Shown: positions 1 to 8,028, counted from the stretch's first letter. The stretch is DNA of 40,101 nucleotides from Actinomadura sp. KC216 (GCF_004348535.1 NZ_SMJX01000040.1:1-40101), one strand, 5' to 3'. Program-made: numbers and translations. Notes: a model not told the origin generated them from the sequence alone.

Positions 1-1237
1 GGTCGGTGGGTGGGCTGGGTCTGCGGCCCAGGGTCCGGGCCCGGCTGAGCACCGGCCCGAACCAGGCGGGTACCTCGCGTTCGTCGTCGAAGCCCCGCGC
101 CACCAGGACGTCGGTGGACGAATGCGCCAGGATCGACAGCACGATGGTGGCCGCGACGAGATGGAAGATCTGGTCGGCGGCCGAGATGCCCGATTCCAGC
201 ACCAGCAGCCCGTACACCACCGACGCGAACCCCTTGGGCCCGAACCACATCACCGCGCCCTGCTCACGCGCGGTCAACCCGGACCGTAGGAACGACACCC
301 AGATCGCCACCGGCCGCGCGAGCACCAGGGCCAGCACCGCGAAGACCCAGCCCGCCCAGCCGACCTCGCCCAGGAACGCCGGGGTCAGCAGCGCACCGAA
401 GATCAGCAGCGCGGCCAGCTTGAGCAGTTCGGCGACCAGCCCGCCGAACTCCTCGAACGCCTGACGATGCCGGTCGCCGATGGTGGCCACGGTGACACCG
501 GCGGCGAAGGCCGCCAGGAACAGGTTGCCGTGCGTGGCCTTGCCCAGCGCCAGCACCAGCAGCCCGATCGCGACCGCGTTGAGCGGCTCGTACTGGGGAG
601 AGGTGGCGAACAGCCGGGTGCGCTCCAGCATGATCGCCGCCCACGGCACGGCCACCCCGATGACCAGGCCGAGCGCGAGCTCGGAACCCAGCTCGCCCAG
701 ATGCAGATCGTCCGAGCCCTGCGCGACGGCCAAGAACAGCACCACGAACGGCAGGATCAGCCCGTCGTTGACACCGGACTCCACATTCAGCAGATGCCGC
801 AGCCGCGGCGGCACCTTGTCGTTGCCCACCAGCGCGGCCGCGAACACCGGGTCGGTCGGGGTGAGCACCGCCGCGATCAGCAACGACTCCACCCAGCCCA
901 AGCCCACGACGTAATGCGCCAGAGCGGCGGTCACCACCAGGGTCAGCGGCAGACCCCAGCCCAGCGCCCGTCCCGGCAGCCGCCAGGCGCTGCGCAGGTC
1001 CGGCCACCCGGCATGCATCCCATCGGCGAACAGCACCGCGAACAGCGCAAGCTCGGCCAGCCCGTACACCAGCGAATCGCCGGGCTGAACCGACACCACC
1101 CCGCCGACACCGTCACCGAGCAGGAACCCGCCCACCAAAAACAGCGCCGCGGTCGACAGAACCGTACGGTTGGCCAGGCTCGACACCAGGACCGCCAACA
1201 GCAGCAGAGCCGCGAACACGGCGAGCAGAGCGGTCAT
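1..1237 (-). CDS. Cation:proton antiporter, CPA1/NhaP-like (3' end outside window)
   Basis: The minus-strand frame from ATG 1237 stays open to the window edge, giving at least 412 codons. The product is a polytopic membrane protein of the Na_H_Exchanger family, expected to exchange Na+ or K+ for H+ across the plasma membrane. Seen: an N-terminal hydrophobic helix straight after MTALLAVF; TPTDPVFAAALV near residue 125; ESGVNDG near residue 150, the ion-site motif of CPA1 exchangers; and WFGPKGFASVVYG near residue 340. The tail after the last helix is Arg/Pro rich and runs off the window, so a C-terminal cytosolic domain cannot be judged. The start is 30 nt downstream of a conserved 48-bp leader block (1267-1314), and GGGGG lies about 5 nt upstream of the ATG. 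Family assignment is firm; the transported ion is not determined. Confidence 0.9.
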   Translation of the reverse strand, partial: MTALLAVFAALLLLAVLVSSLANRTVLSTAALFLVGGFLLGDGVGGVVSVQPGDSLVYGLAELALFAVLFADGMHAGWPDLRSAWRLPGRALGWGLPLTLVVTAALAHYVVGLGWVESLLIAAVLTPTDPVFAAALVGNDKVPPRLRHLLNVESGVNDGLILPFVVLFLAVAQGSDDLHLGELGSELALGLVIGVAVPWAAIMLERTRLFATSPQYEPLNAVAIGLLVLALGKATHGNLFLAAFAAGVTVATIGDRHRQAFEEFGGLVAELLKLAALLIFGALLTPAFLGEVGWAGWVFAVLALVLARPVAIWVSFLRSGLTAREQGAVMWFGPKGFASVVYGLLVLESGISAADQIFHLVAATIVLSILAHSSTDVLVARGFDDEREVPAWFGPVLSRARTLGRRPSPPTD

Positions 1238-1266
1238 CGGCACCCCCGGGACGATCGGACGAGAAC

Positions 1267-1314
1267 CGCCGACCAGACTTCCCGGCACACCAGGTCACGA
1301 CCCTAACGGGAATC
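1267..1314 (-). promoter_or_regulatory. Promoter and conserved leader of the antiporter gene
   Basis: Read on the minus strand this block holds a TAGGGT -10-like hexamer (1301-1306), followed by a conserved leader with the core GTGCCGGGAAGTCTGGTCGG and then the antiporter start 30 nt further on. The block recurs inverted at 1900-1947 with only 2 mismatches in 48. Transcription probably starts about 7 nt after TAGGGT, so most of the block would be 5' UTR. The RNA can fold GCCGG against CTGGT around a GAAGT loop, or GCCG against CGGC. I do not match it to a named riboswitch class. Confidence 0.6.
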
Positions 1315-1899
1315 CCATCGAATGCCTAACGAGAGCCACCGATCGGCCGCGCCCGCTTCGCGTGATCGGCGCCGCTCACCAGCGCACCGGCCGACGCCGA
1401 ATGTCCGCTCACGACCGTCAGCCGGGTGGCACCGAACGCAGACCAGCACCTCACGGCCGCCAGACGACGATCTGTCACCAGACCGGCGGTGAGCCCCCGC
1501 GCGGAGCATCGCCCGTGCCAAGGGCGGCCCCACGCTTCGCGAAGTTGATCCCGGTTGCCGTGTTCGGTGTGCACCGTGGTGGTGCGGCTCGGGGAGCACC
1601 AAGGATCCAGTGGGCGGGGCCGCCCTGCTGCAGCGGAATCGTTGGGCACGGTTGGCGAGGAACGCGGGTCGACGACCGCGCTGTTGCCGCGACGATAGCG
1701 GCGTGCGTGACCCGGCTACGGCGTCGCCGGGTCACGCACTCGGCCGCCGCCAGCTTCAGCGTCATCCGGCGATCACGCCGGGGCCGTCCGGGCTCGTGGG
1801 CCGCCGTCTCGCTCCGGGTTCGGCACGCGAGCAGGACGGCGCCGAGCCAGTCCCGGTTGAGGTAATGATCACCAGAGTGCCTGTGTGGTCATCTGGCGC
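1315..1899. other. Intergenic region between inverted leader copies, no convincing gene
   Basis: About 585 bp separate the two inverted leader copies. Open frames occur on both strands, but none carries a recognisable domain or a start with a ribosome site. The compositions (Arg/Ser/Pro rich) look like shadow frames of GC-rich DNA. The only clear structure is the hairpin at 1703-1739. The segment may include decayed remains of a gene, but nothing identifiable was found. Confidence 0.5.
1703..1739. terminator. Perfect 14-bp inverted repeat (hairpin)
   Basis: GTGCGTGACCCGGC at 1703-1716 is exactly complementary to GCCGGGTCACGCAC at 1726-1739, with a 9-nt loop. There is no T-run. It could be an actinobacterial intrinsic terminator without a U-tract for a vanished gene, or a protein-binding palindrome. 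No intact gene ends next to it. Confidence 0.45.
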
Positions 1900-1947
1900 G
1901 AATCCCGTTAGGGTCGTGAACTGGTGTGCCGGGAAGTCTGGTCGGCG
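1900..1947 (+). promoter_or_regulatory. Second, inverted copy of the antiporter promoter/leader
   Basis: This copy matches the block at 1267-1314 in opposite orientation, with mismatches only at 1902 and 1920. It keeps TAGGGT (1908-1913) and the leader core, and points rightwards toward the decayed antiporter start at 1980 and, about 320 bp on, the Mrp operon. The linker up to ATG 1980 also resembles the linker of the left copy, but less closely than the block itself. It may serve as the distal promoter of the Mrp genes. Confidence 0.55.
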
Positions 1948-1979
1948 AGTCCTGACCGAACGTCTCTCGGAGTGCGTCC

Positions 1980-2030
1980 ATGACCTTCCCACTCACCGCC
2001 TTCACGGCTCGGCCGCGGGCAGCCGGTAGC
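1980..2030 (+). pseudogene. Decayed 5' end of a second cation:proton antiporter gene
   Basis: ATG 1980 lies 33 nt after the leader copy, nearly the same spacing as in the intact gene (30 nt). The first 33 coding bases agree with the intact antiporter start at about 23 positions in register; the peptides MTFPLTAFTAR and MTALLAVFAAL share M, T, L, F and A at the same places. After that the similarity fades. The frame runs to a stop at 2171 without any membrane helix. Read as the remnant of a duplicated antiporter gene; a functional 63-residue leader peptide is the alternative. Confidence 0.4.
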
Positions 2031-2266
2031 CCCGCGTCACCGAGACCGGCCAGGCTCCCCGCTTCGGTGTACCAGATAAGCGAAACGTCTGGGCGAACGC
2101 CGCACTCGTCACCTCGTTCCCTGCGCCGGTCCCGCGGACCATGCGCGTCGGTGAAGCAGGTCGCGACCTGAACGGCGCATGATCGGCGGAGTCATACAAC
2201 GGCAGGCCCCCTCGCCACGCTCGAAGATCGTCCACAGTCCAGGTGGAGGATCGGTACGGGAGAACG

Positions 2267-2773
2267 ATGTCCGCAAGGAATGCGCGAGATTCGAGACGTC
2301 GCGCCACGGCGCTGCAACTGGTGCCGTTGCTCGTGGCCTTCTGGCTGGTGATATCCGGGCACTATACGCCGCTGCTGCTGATACTTGGCGCATTCTCCGT
2401 GGTTCTGGTGGTCTGGGTGGTACTGCGAATGGCGGTCATCGACGAGGAGAGTCTCCCCCTGCGGCTGGTGCCGCGCCTGCCGCGCTATCTGCTGTGGCTG
2501 GGTGGCCAGATCCTGCTTTCGGCGCTGACGGTCGTGCGACTGGTGTGGTCGCCGCGGAGGCGGCCCCGTCCCGTGGTCGGCACGATGCCGACGACCGGTC
2601 TGTCGGACATGTCGAAGGTCGTTTACGCGAACTCGATCACATTGACGCCGGGTACGCTCTCGGTTTCTTTTCGGGAGGAGGATATCGAGGTTCACAGCAT
2701 TCACCAGGAGGGCCTCACCGAACTGGAGGGCGGCGCGATGCTGGACCGAGTCACAAGGCTTGAGGCGCGGTGA
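2267..2773 (+). CDS. mrpE: Na+/H+ antiporter subunit E (MrpE/MnhE)
   Basis: 168 residues, first gene of the nine-gene Mrp operon. MrpE is a small membrane subunit of the multisubunit Na+/H+ antiporter, needed for assembly and activity. Seen: two hydrophobic segments near residues 16-55 (LVPLLVAFWLVISG and LLILGAFSVVLVVWVVLRM), then the family pattern LPRLPRYLLWLGGQI, and in the C-terminal soluble part the conserved stretch VYANSITLTPGTLSV with HSI and EGL following. An in-frame ATG 24 nt upstream is possible, but GGGAG 5-9 nt ahead of ATG 2267 fixes the start. Its TGA stop shares a base with the ATG of the next gene. The Mrp set transports Na+ (and Li+ or K+ in some members) out of the cell at the expense of proton motive force. 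Confidence 0.93.
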   Translation: MSARNARDSRRRATALQLVPLLVAFWLVISGHYTPLLLILGAFSVVLVVWVVLRMAVIDEESLPLRLVPRLPRYLLWLGGQILLSALTVVRLVWSPRRRPRPVVGTMPTTGLSDMSKVVYANSITLTPGTLSVSFREEDIEVHSIHQEGLTELEGGAMLDRVTRLEAR

Positions 2774-3054
2774 TGCTCGTCGCCGCCGTCGTCGCGCTTC
2801 TCGTCGCCATGGCCCTGGCTCTGACCAGAGCATTCATGGGGCCGAGGCTTTACAACAGGATACTGGCGATCAATGTATTCGGAACGAAGACCGTTCTCTT
2901 CATCGCGGTGCTCGGAACGATTTCAGGCCGATCGTACATATTCGAGATCGCGTTGCTCTACGCACTGGTCAATTTCGTGACCACGATCGCCGTGTTGCGC
3001 CTGACCCACCTTGAGGAGTTGCTGCCCGAGCCCGGCGAGGGGAAGGCGGCGTGA
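2773..3054 (+). CDS. mrpF: Na+/H+ antiporter subunit F (MrpF)
   Basis: 93 residues with three predicted membrane helices: MLVAAVVALLVAMALAL, then ILAINVFGTKTVLFIAVLG, then EIALLYALVNFVTTIAVL. The segment GPRLYNRILAINVFGTK is the MrpF signature (PF04066). The start overlaps the mrpE stop as TGATG; GTG at 2770 is a possible alternative adding one Met. Its last codons overlap the GTG of mrpG by 4 bases, so translation is coupled. MrpF forms a small integral subunit of the antiporter complex. Confidence 0.92.
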   Translation: MLVAAVVALLVAMALALTRAFMGPRLYNRILAINVFGTKTVLFIAVLGTISGRSYIFEIALLYALVNFVTTIAVLRLTHLEELLPEPGEGKAA

Positions 3055-3374
3055 ACGTCTCCCTGCTCATCGATGCCGCGAGCGGCGCGTTGCTGCTGGC
3101 CGGTTGCGCGCTGGTGGTCTCGGGGGGCGTCGGCTTGTTGCGGTTCCCGGACTTCTACACGCGCACGCACGCCGGCAGCCTCACCGACACCGCCGGAGCG
3201 AGCCTGCTGATCCTGGGGCTGCTCCTGCAGGTGGAAAGCTGGCAGGGCGCGGTCAGACTGGTGTTGATCTTGTTGTTCATGATGCTGACGGGCCCGACCG
3301 CCGCGCATGCGCTCGCACAGGCTGCGCGCCGGGACGGCGAGCGGCTCCCCGCCGAAGGCGAGAGCCGCCGCTGA
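3051..3374 (+). CDS. mrpG: Na+/H+ antiporter subunit G (MrpG)
   Basis: 107 residues with a GTG start overlapping the mrpF stop (GTGA). Three hydrophobic stretches are visible. The PhaG/MnhG signature GLLRFPDFYTRTHAGSLTDT sits near residues 28-47, followed by TAGASLLILGLL and the third helix with LILLFMMLTGPTAAHALAQAA. Length is normal for the family. The hydrophilic tail after residue 90 is charged and not conserved. The TGA stop shares a base with the start of the fused B subunit gene. Confidence 0.93.
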   Translation: MNVSLLIDAASGALLLAGCALVVSGGVGLLRFPDFYTRTHAGSLTDTAGASLLILGLLLQVESWQGAVRLVLILLFMMLTGPTAAHALAQAARRDGERLPAEGESRR

Positions 3375-4384
3375 TGTCGCTGCTGGTGCTGATGAACGTC
3401 TCGCTGTTCGCCCTGCTCGTGGCGACCGCGATCGCGGTCACCCGGTTGCGTGCGCTCTACGAGGCGACCATGTTGACGGCGCTGGCCGGGCTGCTGTCGG
3501 CGAGCCTGTTCGTGTCACTGGACGCGCTGGACGTGGCCATCACCGAAGCGGCCGTGGGGACGGGGATCAGCACGGTCCTGTTCCTCGTCGCGCTGGCCCT
3601 GACCCGTTCACGAGAGGCGGTCACGCCTCCCCGCAAGCTCTGGTCGGGCGCCGCGGTGGCCCTGTTGCTGGGCGCCACCCTGGTCTACGCGAGCCAGGAC
3701 CTGCCGTCGTTCGCCGAACCGGACACACCCGTTCAGACCCATCCGGTGACCGAGACCTATCTTCAGGATTCACAGGAGGACGTCGGTATTCCGAACACCG
3801 TCGCAGCAGTTCTGGCCAGCTATCGCGGCTATGACACCCTAGGCGAATTGGTCGTGATTTTCACGGCGGGAGTCACCGTGCCGCTCCTGTTGATGCGGAC
3901 ACGGCGGCGCACCGACCGCGACGGGGATGAAGTGCGCGACGAAGCGCGCGCGAACGTGATGAGCGAGTACCGAGTCCTTCGTGTCGCCAGCAAGATATTG
4001 ATGCCCTTCATACTCATTTTCGCCTTCTATGTTCTTTTCCATGGTGATTATGGTCCGGGCGGAGGGTTCCAGGCGGGTGTGATCTTCGCGGCCGGCTTCG
4101 TCCTCTACGGACTGGTCTTCGGCATCAGAAGTGTCGAACGCGTCCTGCCATGGCCGGCGATGCTGGCCCTCCTGCCGGCCGGCGTGCTGCTCTATGCCGG
4201 TCTCGGCATCGTGAACATGGCGTTGGGCGGCTCGTTCCTCGACTACGGCACTCTGGTACCCGACCACCCCAAGGAAGGTCAGCATCTCGGGATCCTGGTC
4301 ATCGAGACCGGGGTGGGAATCACGGTGGCGGCCGTGCTGATCGCGGTGTTCTATAGTTTCGCCAATCGTGGAGCGCGCCGGTGA
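3374..4384 (+). CDS. mrpB: Na+/H+ antiporter subunit B with fused DUF4040 (MrpA C-terminal-like) domain
   Basis: 336 residues from ATG 3374. The N-terminal part (about 1-85) has the DUF4040/MbhD pattern, with ALYEATMLTALAGLLSASLF and DVAITEAAVGTGIS; this domain lies at the C-terminal end of MrpA in Bacillus-type systems. After a hydrophilic, Asp/Glu-rich loop with QEDVGIPNTVAAVLASYRG and YDTLGELVVIFTAG comes an MnhB domain (about 195-330) with FHGDYGPGGGFQAGV, LPAGVLLYAG and ILVIETGVG. The gene overlaps the genes on both sides by 1 and 4 bases. The fusion places MrpA-C and MrpB functions in one chain and is consistent with no full-length mrpA in the cluster. The longer upstream frame is a shadow of mrpG. 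Confidence 0.9.
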   Translation: MSLLVLMNVSLFALLVATAIAVTRLRALYEATMLTALAGLLSASLFVSLDALDVAITEAAVGTGISTVLFLVALALTRSREAVTPPRKLWSGAAVALLLGATLVYASQDLPSFAEPDTPVQTHPVTETYLQDSQEDVGIPNTVAAVLASYRGYDTLGELVVIFTAGVTVPLLLMRTRRRTDRDGDEVRDEARANVMSEYRVLRVASKILMPFILIFAFYVLFHGDYGPGGGFQAGVIFAAGFVLYGLVFGIRSVERVLPWPAMLALLPAGVLLYAGLGIVNMALGGSFLDYGTLVPDHPKEGQHLGILVIETGVGITVAAVLIAVFYSFANRGARR

Positions 4385-4800
4385 TCGGCGGCCACTACAT
4401 CTACTGGTTCGCCTTCACCATGATGGTGATCGGCCTGTACACGGTCATCAGCCACGGCAACCTGGTGAAGAAGCTGATCGGCCTGAACCTTTTCCAGATC
4501 GGCGTGTTCATGTTCTACATCTCCCTCGGGAAGGTCAAGGGAGGCCATGCGCCGATCATCGAGAAGGGCGTCGAAACCTACTCCCATCCACTGCCGCATG
4601 TCCTGATCCTCACGGCGATCGTCGTCGGTGTCGCCACCACATCGCTGGGGCTCGCGCTCGCGGTGCGGATCTATGAGGCCTACGGCACGCTCGAGGAGGA
4701 CGAGGTCATCGAGCGGGACAAGGCCGACGACGGACCGTCCTCCAGCCCCCACCCACCACCATCCAACGGACGAGCTCCGCTCGACGGGAATTCGTCGTGA
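4381..4800 (+). CDS. mrpC: Na+/H+ antiporter subunit C (MrpC, NuoK-like)
   Basis: 139 residues, GTG start overlapping the mrpB stop by 4 bases. The protein has three helices and is related to complex I subunit NuoK. Seen: an N-terminal helix WFAFTMMVIGLYTVIS; then LIGLNLFQIGVFMFYISLG, the family pattern; then HVLILTAIVVGVATTSLGLAL with the conserved LTAIVVG. The C-terminal tail from about residue 100 is acidic (YGTLEEDEVIE) and low complexity. It ends by overlapping the GTG of the next gene. MrpC contacts the D-type subunits and contributes to the proton/cation route. Confidence 0.93.
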   Translation: MIGGHYIYWFAFTMMVIGLYTVISHGNLVKKLIGLNLFQIGVFMFYISLGKVKGGHAPIIEKGVETYSHPLPHVLILTAIVVGVATTSLGLALAVRIYEAYGTLEEDEVIERDKADDGPSSSPHPPPSNGRAPLDGNSS

Positions 4801-6278
4801 CGGCCCAGTTGCCCGCGCTGCAGGTCGTGATCCCGTTGCTGTGCGCTCCGCTGTGCGTGCTGCTGCGTTCCCGGACGGTCGCCTGGCTGCTGTTCCTGAC
4901 CGCATCGGCGGCGTCGCTGGCCTGCGCTTCGGTGATGGCCTGGCATGTCGCCCGGGGCGAGGTGTTCCGCTACGACATGGGCGGGTGGCGGCCGCCGGCG
5001 GGCATCGAGTACGTGATCGACAAGGCCAACGTTCCGGTGCTGATCCTGGTGTCGGCCATCGGGTTGGCCGCGGCCGTCTACAGCCGGCGGAGCATCGCGG
5101 CGGAGATCGAGTCGCCGAAGGTTCCGCTGTTCTACGCCTGCCTCTGCCTGAACCTGACGGGTCTGCTCGGGATCACGGCCACCGGTGACGCCTTCAACGC
5201 CTTCGTCTTCCTGGAGATCACGTCGCTGTCCTCGTACGCGCTGGTCGCCATGGGACGGCGCAAGCGTGCCCTTCTGGCCGCGTTGCAGTACCTGATCGTC
5301 GGAACCATCGGCGCCACGTTCGTGCTGATCGGCATCGGGCTGGCCTACGCCGTGACCGGGACGCTCAACATGGCCGATCTGGCGCAGCGGCTCCCGGACA
5401 TCTACGGCAACCGCGCTCTGGCCGCGGCGGTCATCTTCGTGTTCGTGGGGCTGGCCATCAAGATGGCCCTGTTCCCCCTGCACGCCTGGCTGCCGGACGC
5501 CTACGCGGAGGCACCGTCGGCGGTCGCCATGTTCCTGTCGGCCACCAACACCAAGGTGGCGATCTACGCGTTGCTGCGGTTCGCGTTCGGTGTCTTCGGG
5601 GCGGCGCTGGTCTTCGGCAGGATGCCGGTCACCGAGATCGGGCTGCTGCTGGCCTGCCTGGCCATGCTGGTCGCCTCCGCCGTCGCCTGCTTCCAGTCGG
5701 ACTTCAAGTACCTGCTGGCCTGGTCGAGCATCGCCCAGGTCGGGTACATCGTCGCCGGTCTGAGTCTCGCGACCGCCGACGGCCTGACCGCCGCGTACCT
5801 GCACATCATCAATCACGCGTTGATCAAGGGCGCGTTGTTCGCCGCGGTGGGGATCGTGGTGCTGCGGCTCGGTTCGGCGCGGCTGCCGGCGATGGCGGGG
5901 CTCAGCCGGAGCATGCCGTGGACGTTCGCCGCGATCGTGCTGGCCGGGCTCGGGCTGGTCGGCGTGCCGCCGACGGCCGGGTTCGTCAGCAAGTGGGTGC
6001 TCGCGGAGGCGCTCATCGAGGACGGTCGCTGGGCGGTCCTCGCGGTGCTGCTGATCAGCTCCCTGCTGTCCCTGGTCTACGTGGGGCGGGTCATCGAGAT
6101 CGGGTGGTTCCGCCGGCCCGCCGAGCCGGAGCCCGTGGCGGTTGCGAGACCACCGGCGTCCATGGCCGCCGCGACCTGGGCCCTCGTCCTGCTGTCACTG
6201 GTGTTCGGTCTCGCACCGGGCTGGCCGATGGGTCTGGCCGAAGACGCCGCGGCCGCGTTGCTGGGGGTCGCGGAATGA
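4797..6278 (+). CDS. mrpD: Na+/H+ antiporter subunit D, first copy (NuoN/NuoM-like)
   Basis: 493 residues, GTG start. A proton-conducting transporter of the complex I M/N family (PF00361) with about 14 helices. Seen: the conserved helix-5 glutamate E140 in FLEITSLSSYAL; FPLHAWLPDAYAEAP near residue 225, whose preceding Lys lies in AIKMALFP; LAWSSIAQVGYI near 308; and the broken-helix segment INHALIKGALF near 340. GLSRSMPW and GVPPTAGFVSKW follow, also typical. It is the best match to classical MrpD of the three D-type proteins here. The ATG of the next gene overlaps its stop (ATGA). It acts in the plasma membrane as one of the ion-translocating units. Confidence 0.93.
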   Translation: MTAQLPALQVVIPLLCAPLCVLLRSRTVAWLLFLTASAASLACASVMAWHVARGEVFRYDMGGWRPPAGIEYVIDKANVPVLILVSAIGLAAAVYSRRSIAAEIESPKVPLFYACLCLNLTGLLGITATGDAFNAFVFLEITSLSSYALVAMGRRKRALLAALQYLIVGTIGATFVLIGIGLAYAVTGTLNMADLAQRLPDIYGNRALAAAVIFVFVGLAIKMALFPLHAWLPDAYAEAPSAVAMFLSATNTKVAIYALLRFAFGVFGAALVFGRMPVTEIGLLLACLAMLVASAVACFQSDFKYLLAWSSIAQVGYIVAGLSLATADGLTAAYLHIINHALIKGALFAAVGIVVLRLGSARLPAMAGLSRSMPWTFAAIVLAGLGLVGVPPTAGFVSKWVLAEALIEDGRWAVLAVLLISSLLSLVYVGRVIEIGWFRRPAEPEPVAVARPPASMAAATWALVLLSLVFGLAPGWPMGLAEDAAAALLGVAE

Positions 6279-7762
6279 GCGTCCAGTCCGCCGGCGCCGG
6301 CTGGCTGTCGCCCGACGCCGCGGTCGCCCTGCCGGCCGCTGTGGCGGTGCCGCTGCTGGGCGGTCTGGCGGTACTTGCCCTCCGGCGCCGTTCCAACCTG
6401 CGCGAGGCTGCCTCGCTGGTGGCCGGCGTGGTGGTGGCGGGGATGGTGCTCTCGCTGTGGCCGGCGGTGGGCGACGGGCTGCGTTTCCGGCTGTGGGACT
6501 GGCTGCCGGGCATCTCGCTGGTGTTCACCCTGGAGCCGCTCGGGCTGCTGTTCGCGACCGTCGCCGCACTGCTCTGGCCGGTGACGACCCTGTACGCCAT
6601 CGGCTACATGCGCGGAAACCTGCAGCGCCGCCAGACCCGCTTCTACTTCTTCTTCGCCCTGTCCATCGCGGCGGCGCTGTGGATCGCGTTCGCCGGCAAC
6701 CTGGCCACATTGTTCATCGGCTACGAGGTCCTGACGCTGTCGACCTGGCCGCTGGTCATCCACTCGGGCAACGAACAGGCCAAACGCGGCGGACGCGTCT
6801 ATCTGGTGCTGTTGCTGACGACCTCGATCGGCCTGCTGCTTCCGGCCCTTGTGTGGACGGCGATCCTGGCCGGGACCACGGATTTCGTCCCCGGGGGGAT
6901 CCTGGAGGGCACGGCGGGCACCGCCACCCTGACCGTGTTGTACGCGCTCTACCTGTTCGGTATCGGGAAGGCGGCGCTGTTCCCTTTCCATCGCTGGCTG
7001 CCCGGAGCCATGGTCGCGCCCACTCCGGTGTCGGCCCTGCTGCACGCCGTGGCGGTGGTCAAGGCGGGCGTCTTCACGGTGCTGAAGGTCTCGATCTACG
7101 TCTTCGGCCTGGACACGCTCGACGTCACCGGAGCGGCGGAGCCGATGATGTGGGTCGCGGCGGTCACACTGCTCGGGGCGGGACTGATCGCGGTCACTCG
7201 CAACGATCTCAAGGAACGGCTGGCCTACTCGACGGTGAGCCAGCTCGCCTACATCGTGCTCGCCGCCACGCTGGCCAACGACCTCGCCGCCACGGGAGGA
7301 GCGCTGCACATCGTCAACCACGCCGCCGCGAAGATCACTCTGTTCTTCTGCGCCGGTGCCGTCTACACCGCGACGAACCGGACACGGGTCAGCGAGCTCG
7401 ACGGGCTCGGCCGCGCCATGCCCTGGACGTTCGGGGCCTTCCTGGTCGCCACGGTCTCCATCGTCGGGCTGCCTCCGCTGGGCGGTGTCTGGAGCAAATG
7501 GCTGCTCCTTCTGGGAGCGGCCGACGCCGGGCAGACCGTGATGTTCGGCGTCCTGCTGGCGGGGTCCCTGCTGTCGCTGGCCTACCTGATGCCGATCCCG
7601 GTGCGGGCGTTCTTCCGACCGCCCATGGAGCCGGACGGCTCTGGTGAGGCGCCGTGGACCCTGGTCCTCCCGCTGGTCCTCACCGCCGTGGCCTGCGTGG
7701 CCCTGTTCGCCGGAGCCGATGCGGTCATCGCCCCTCTCAACGAGGTCCTGGAGTCGCCGTGA
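6275..7762 (+). CDS. Second D-type antiporter subunit (proton-conducting, complex I M/L-like)
   Basis: 495 residues from ATG 6275, which overlaps the mrpD stop; longer upstream frames are shadows. Same superfamily as MrpD but clearly diverged. Seen: LFIGYEVLTLSTWPLVIH with the conserved Glu; FPFHRWLPGAMVAPTPVSA; LLHAVAVVKAGVF, a His/Lys pair resembling MrpA/NuoL-type subunits; LAYSTVSQLAYIV; and GVWSKWLLLL. It likely takes the place of the N-terminal MrpA module, whose C-terminal piece is fused to MrpB in this operon. The following GTG gene overlaps by 4 bases. Exact correspondence to MrpA or MrpD is inference; the transporter family is certain. Confidence 0.9.
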   Translation: MSVQSAGAGWLSPDAAVALPAAVAVPLLGGLAVLALRRRSNLREAASLVAGVVVAGMVLSLWPAVGDGLRFRLWDWLPGISLVFTLEPLGLLFATVAALLWPVTTLYAIGYMRGNLQRRQTRFYFFFALSIAAALWIAFAGNLATLFIGYEVLTLSTWPLVIHSGNEQAKRGGRVYLVLLLTTSIGLLLPALVWTAILAGTTDFVPGGILEGTAGTATLTVLYALYLFGIGKAALFPFHRWLPGAMVAPTPVSALLHAVAVVKAGVFTVLKVSIYVFGLDTLDVTGAAEPMMWVAAVTLLGAGLIAVTRNDLKERLAYSTVSQLAYIVLAATLANDLAATGGALHIVNHAAAKITLFFCAGAVYTATNRTRVSELDGLGRAMPWTFGAFLVATVSIVGLPPLGGVWSKWLLLLGAADAGQTVMFGVLLAGSLLSLAYLMPIPVRAFFRPPMEPDGSGEAPWTLVLPLVLTAVACVALFAGADAVIAPLNEVLESP

Positions 7763-8028
7763 AAGACGATCATCGTTGGCTGGACGAGCCCCGCAACGTC
7801 GACCGCATCGTCCATGGCCTCTACATCCTGTGCGCCTTGGTGTTCCTCGCCGATCTGCTCTACACCAAGCACCCGTTCTTCGATGTCGAGAACGTCTTCG
7901 GCTTCTACGCCGCCTTCGGTTTCGTCGGCAGCGTGACCCTGGTGCTGGTGGCCAAGCAGCTGCGCCGCGTGCTGATGCGCCGCGAGGACTTCTACGAGTC
8001 GCCAGAGCGGACCGACGATGACGATTAA
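7759..8028 (+). CDS. Small membrane protein of the Mrp operon
   Basis: 89 residues from GTG 7759, overlapping the preceding gene by 4 bases and the following one by 11. Two hydrophobic helices are visible: IVHGLYILCALVFLADLLY (about 17-35) and FGFYAAFGFVGSVTLVLVA (about 49-67). They are followed by a basic stretch KQLRRVLMRREDFYE and an Asp-rich end. I know of no named domain. Its tight embedding between two D-type genes suggests an accessory subunit of the antiporter that may stabilise the duplicated D modules. That role is inferred from position only. Confidence 0.8.
   Translation: MKDDHRWLDEPRNVDRIVHGLYILCALVFLADLLYTKHPFFDVENVFGFYAAFGFVGSVTLVLVAKQLRRVLMRREDFYESPERTDDDD

Noticed and set aside
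264..1007. Long minus-strand frame rich in Arg/Ala/Gly
   Set aside because: It is a shadow of the antiporter gene, whose true frame runs from 1237 through the window edge with continuous membrane helices and family motifs.
2192..2833. Minus-strand frame of 213 codons over mrpE
   Set aside because: Composition is Arg/His/Gln rich without a domain, and it lies entirely opposite a well-identified subunit gene.
4680..5816. Minus-strand frame of 378 codons opposite mrpD
   Set aside because: Gln/Asp/Arg-rich shadow typical of the antisense of membrane protein genes in GC-rich DNA.
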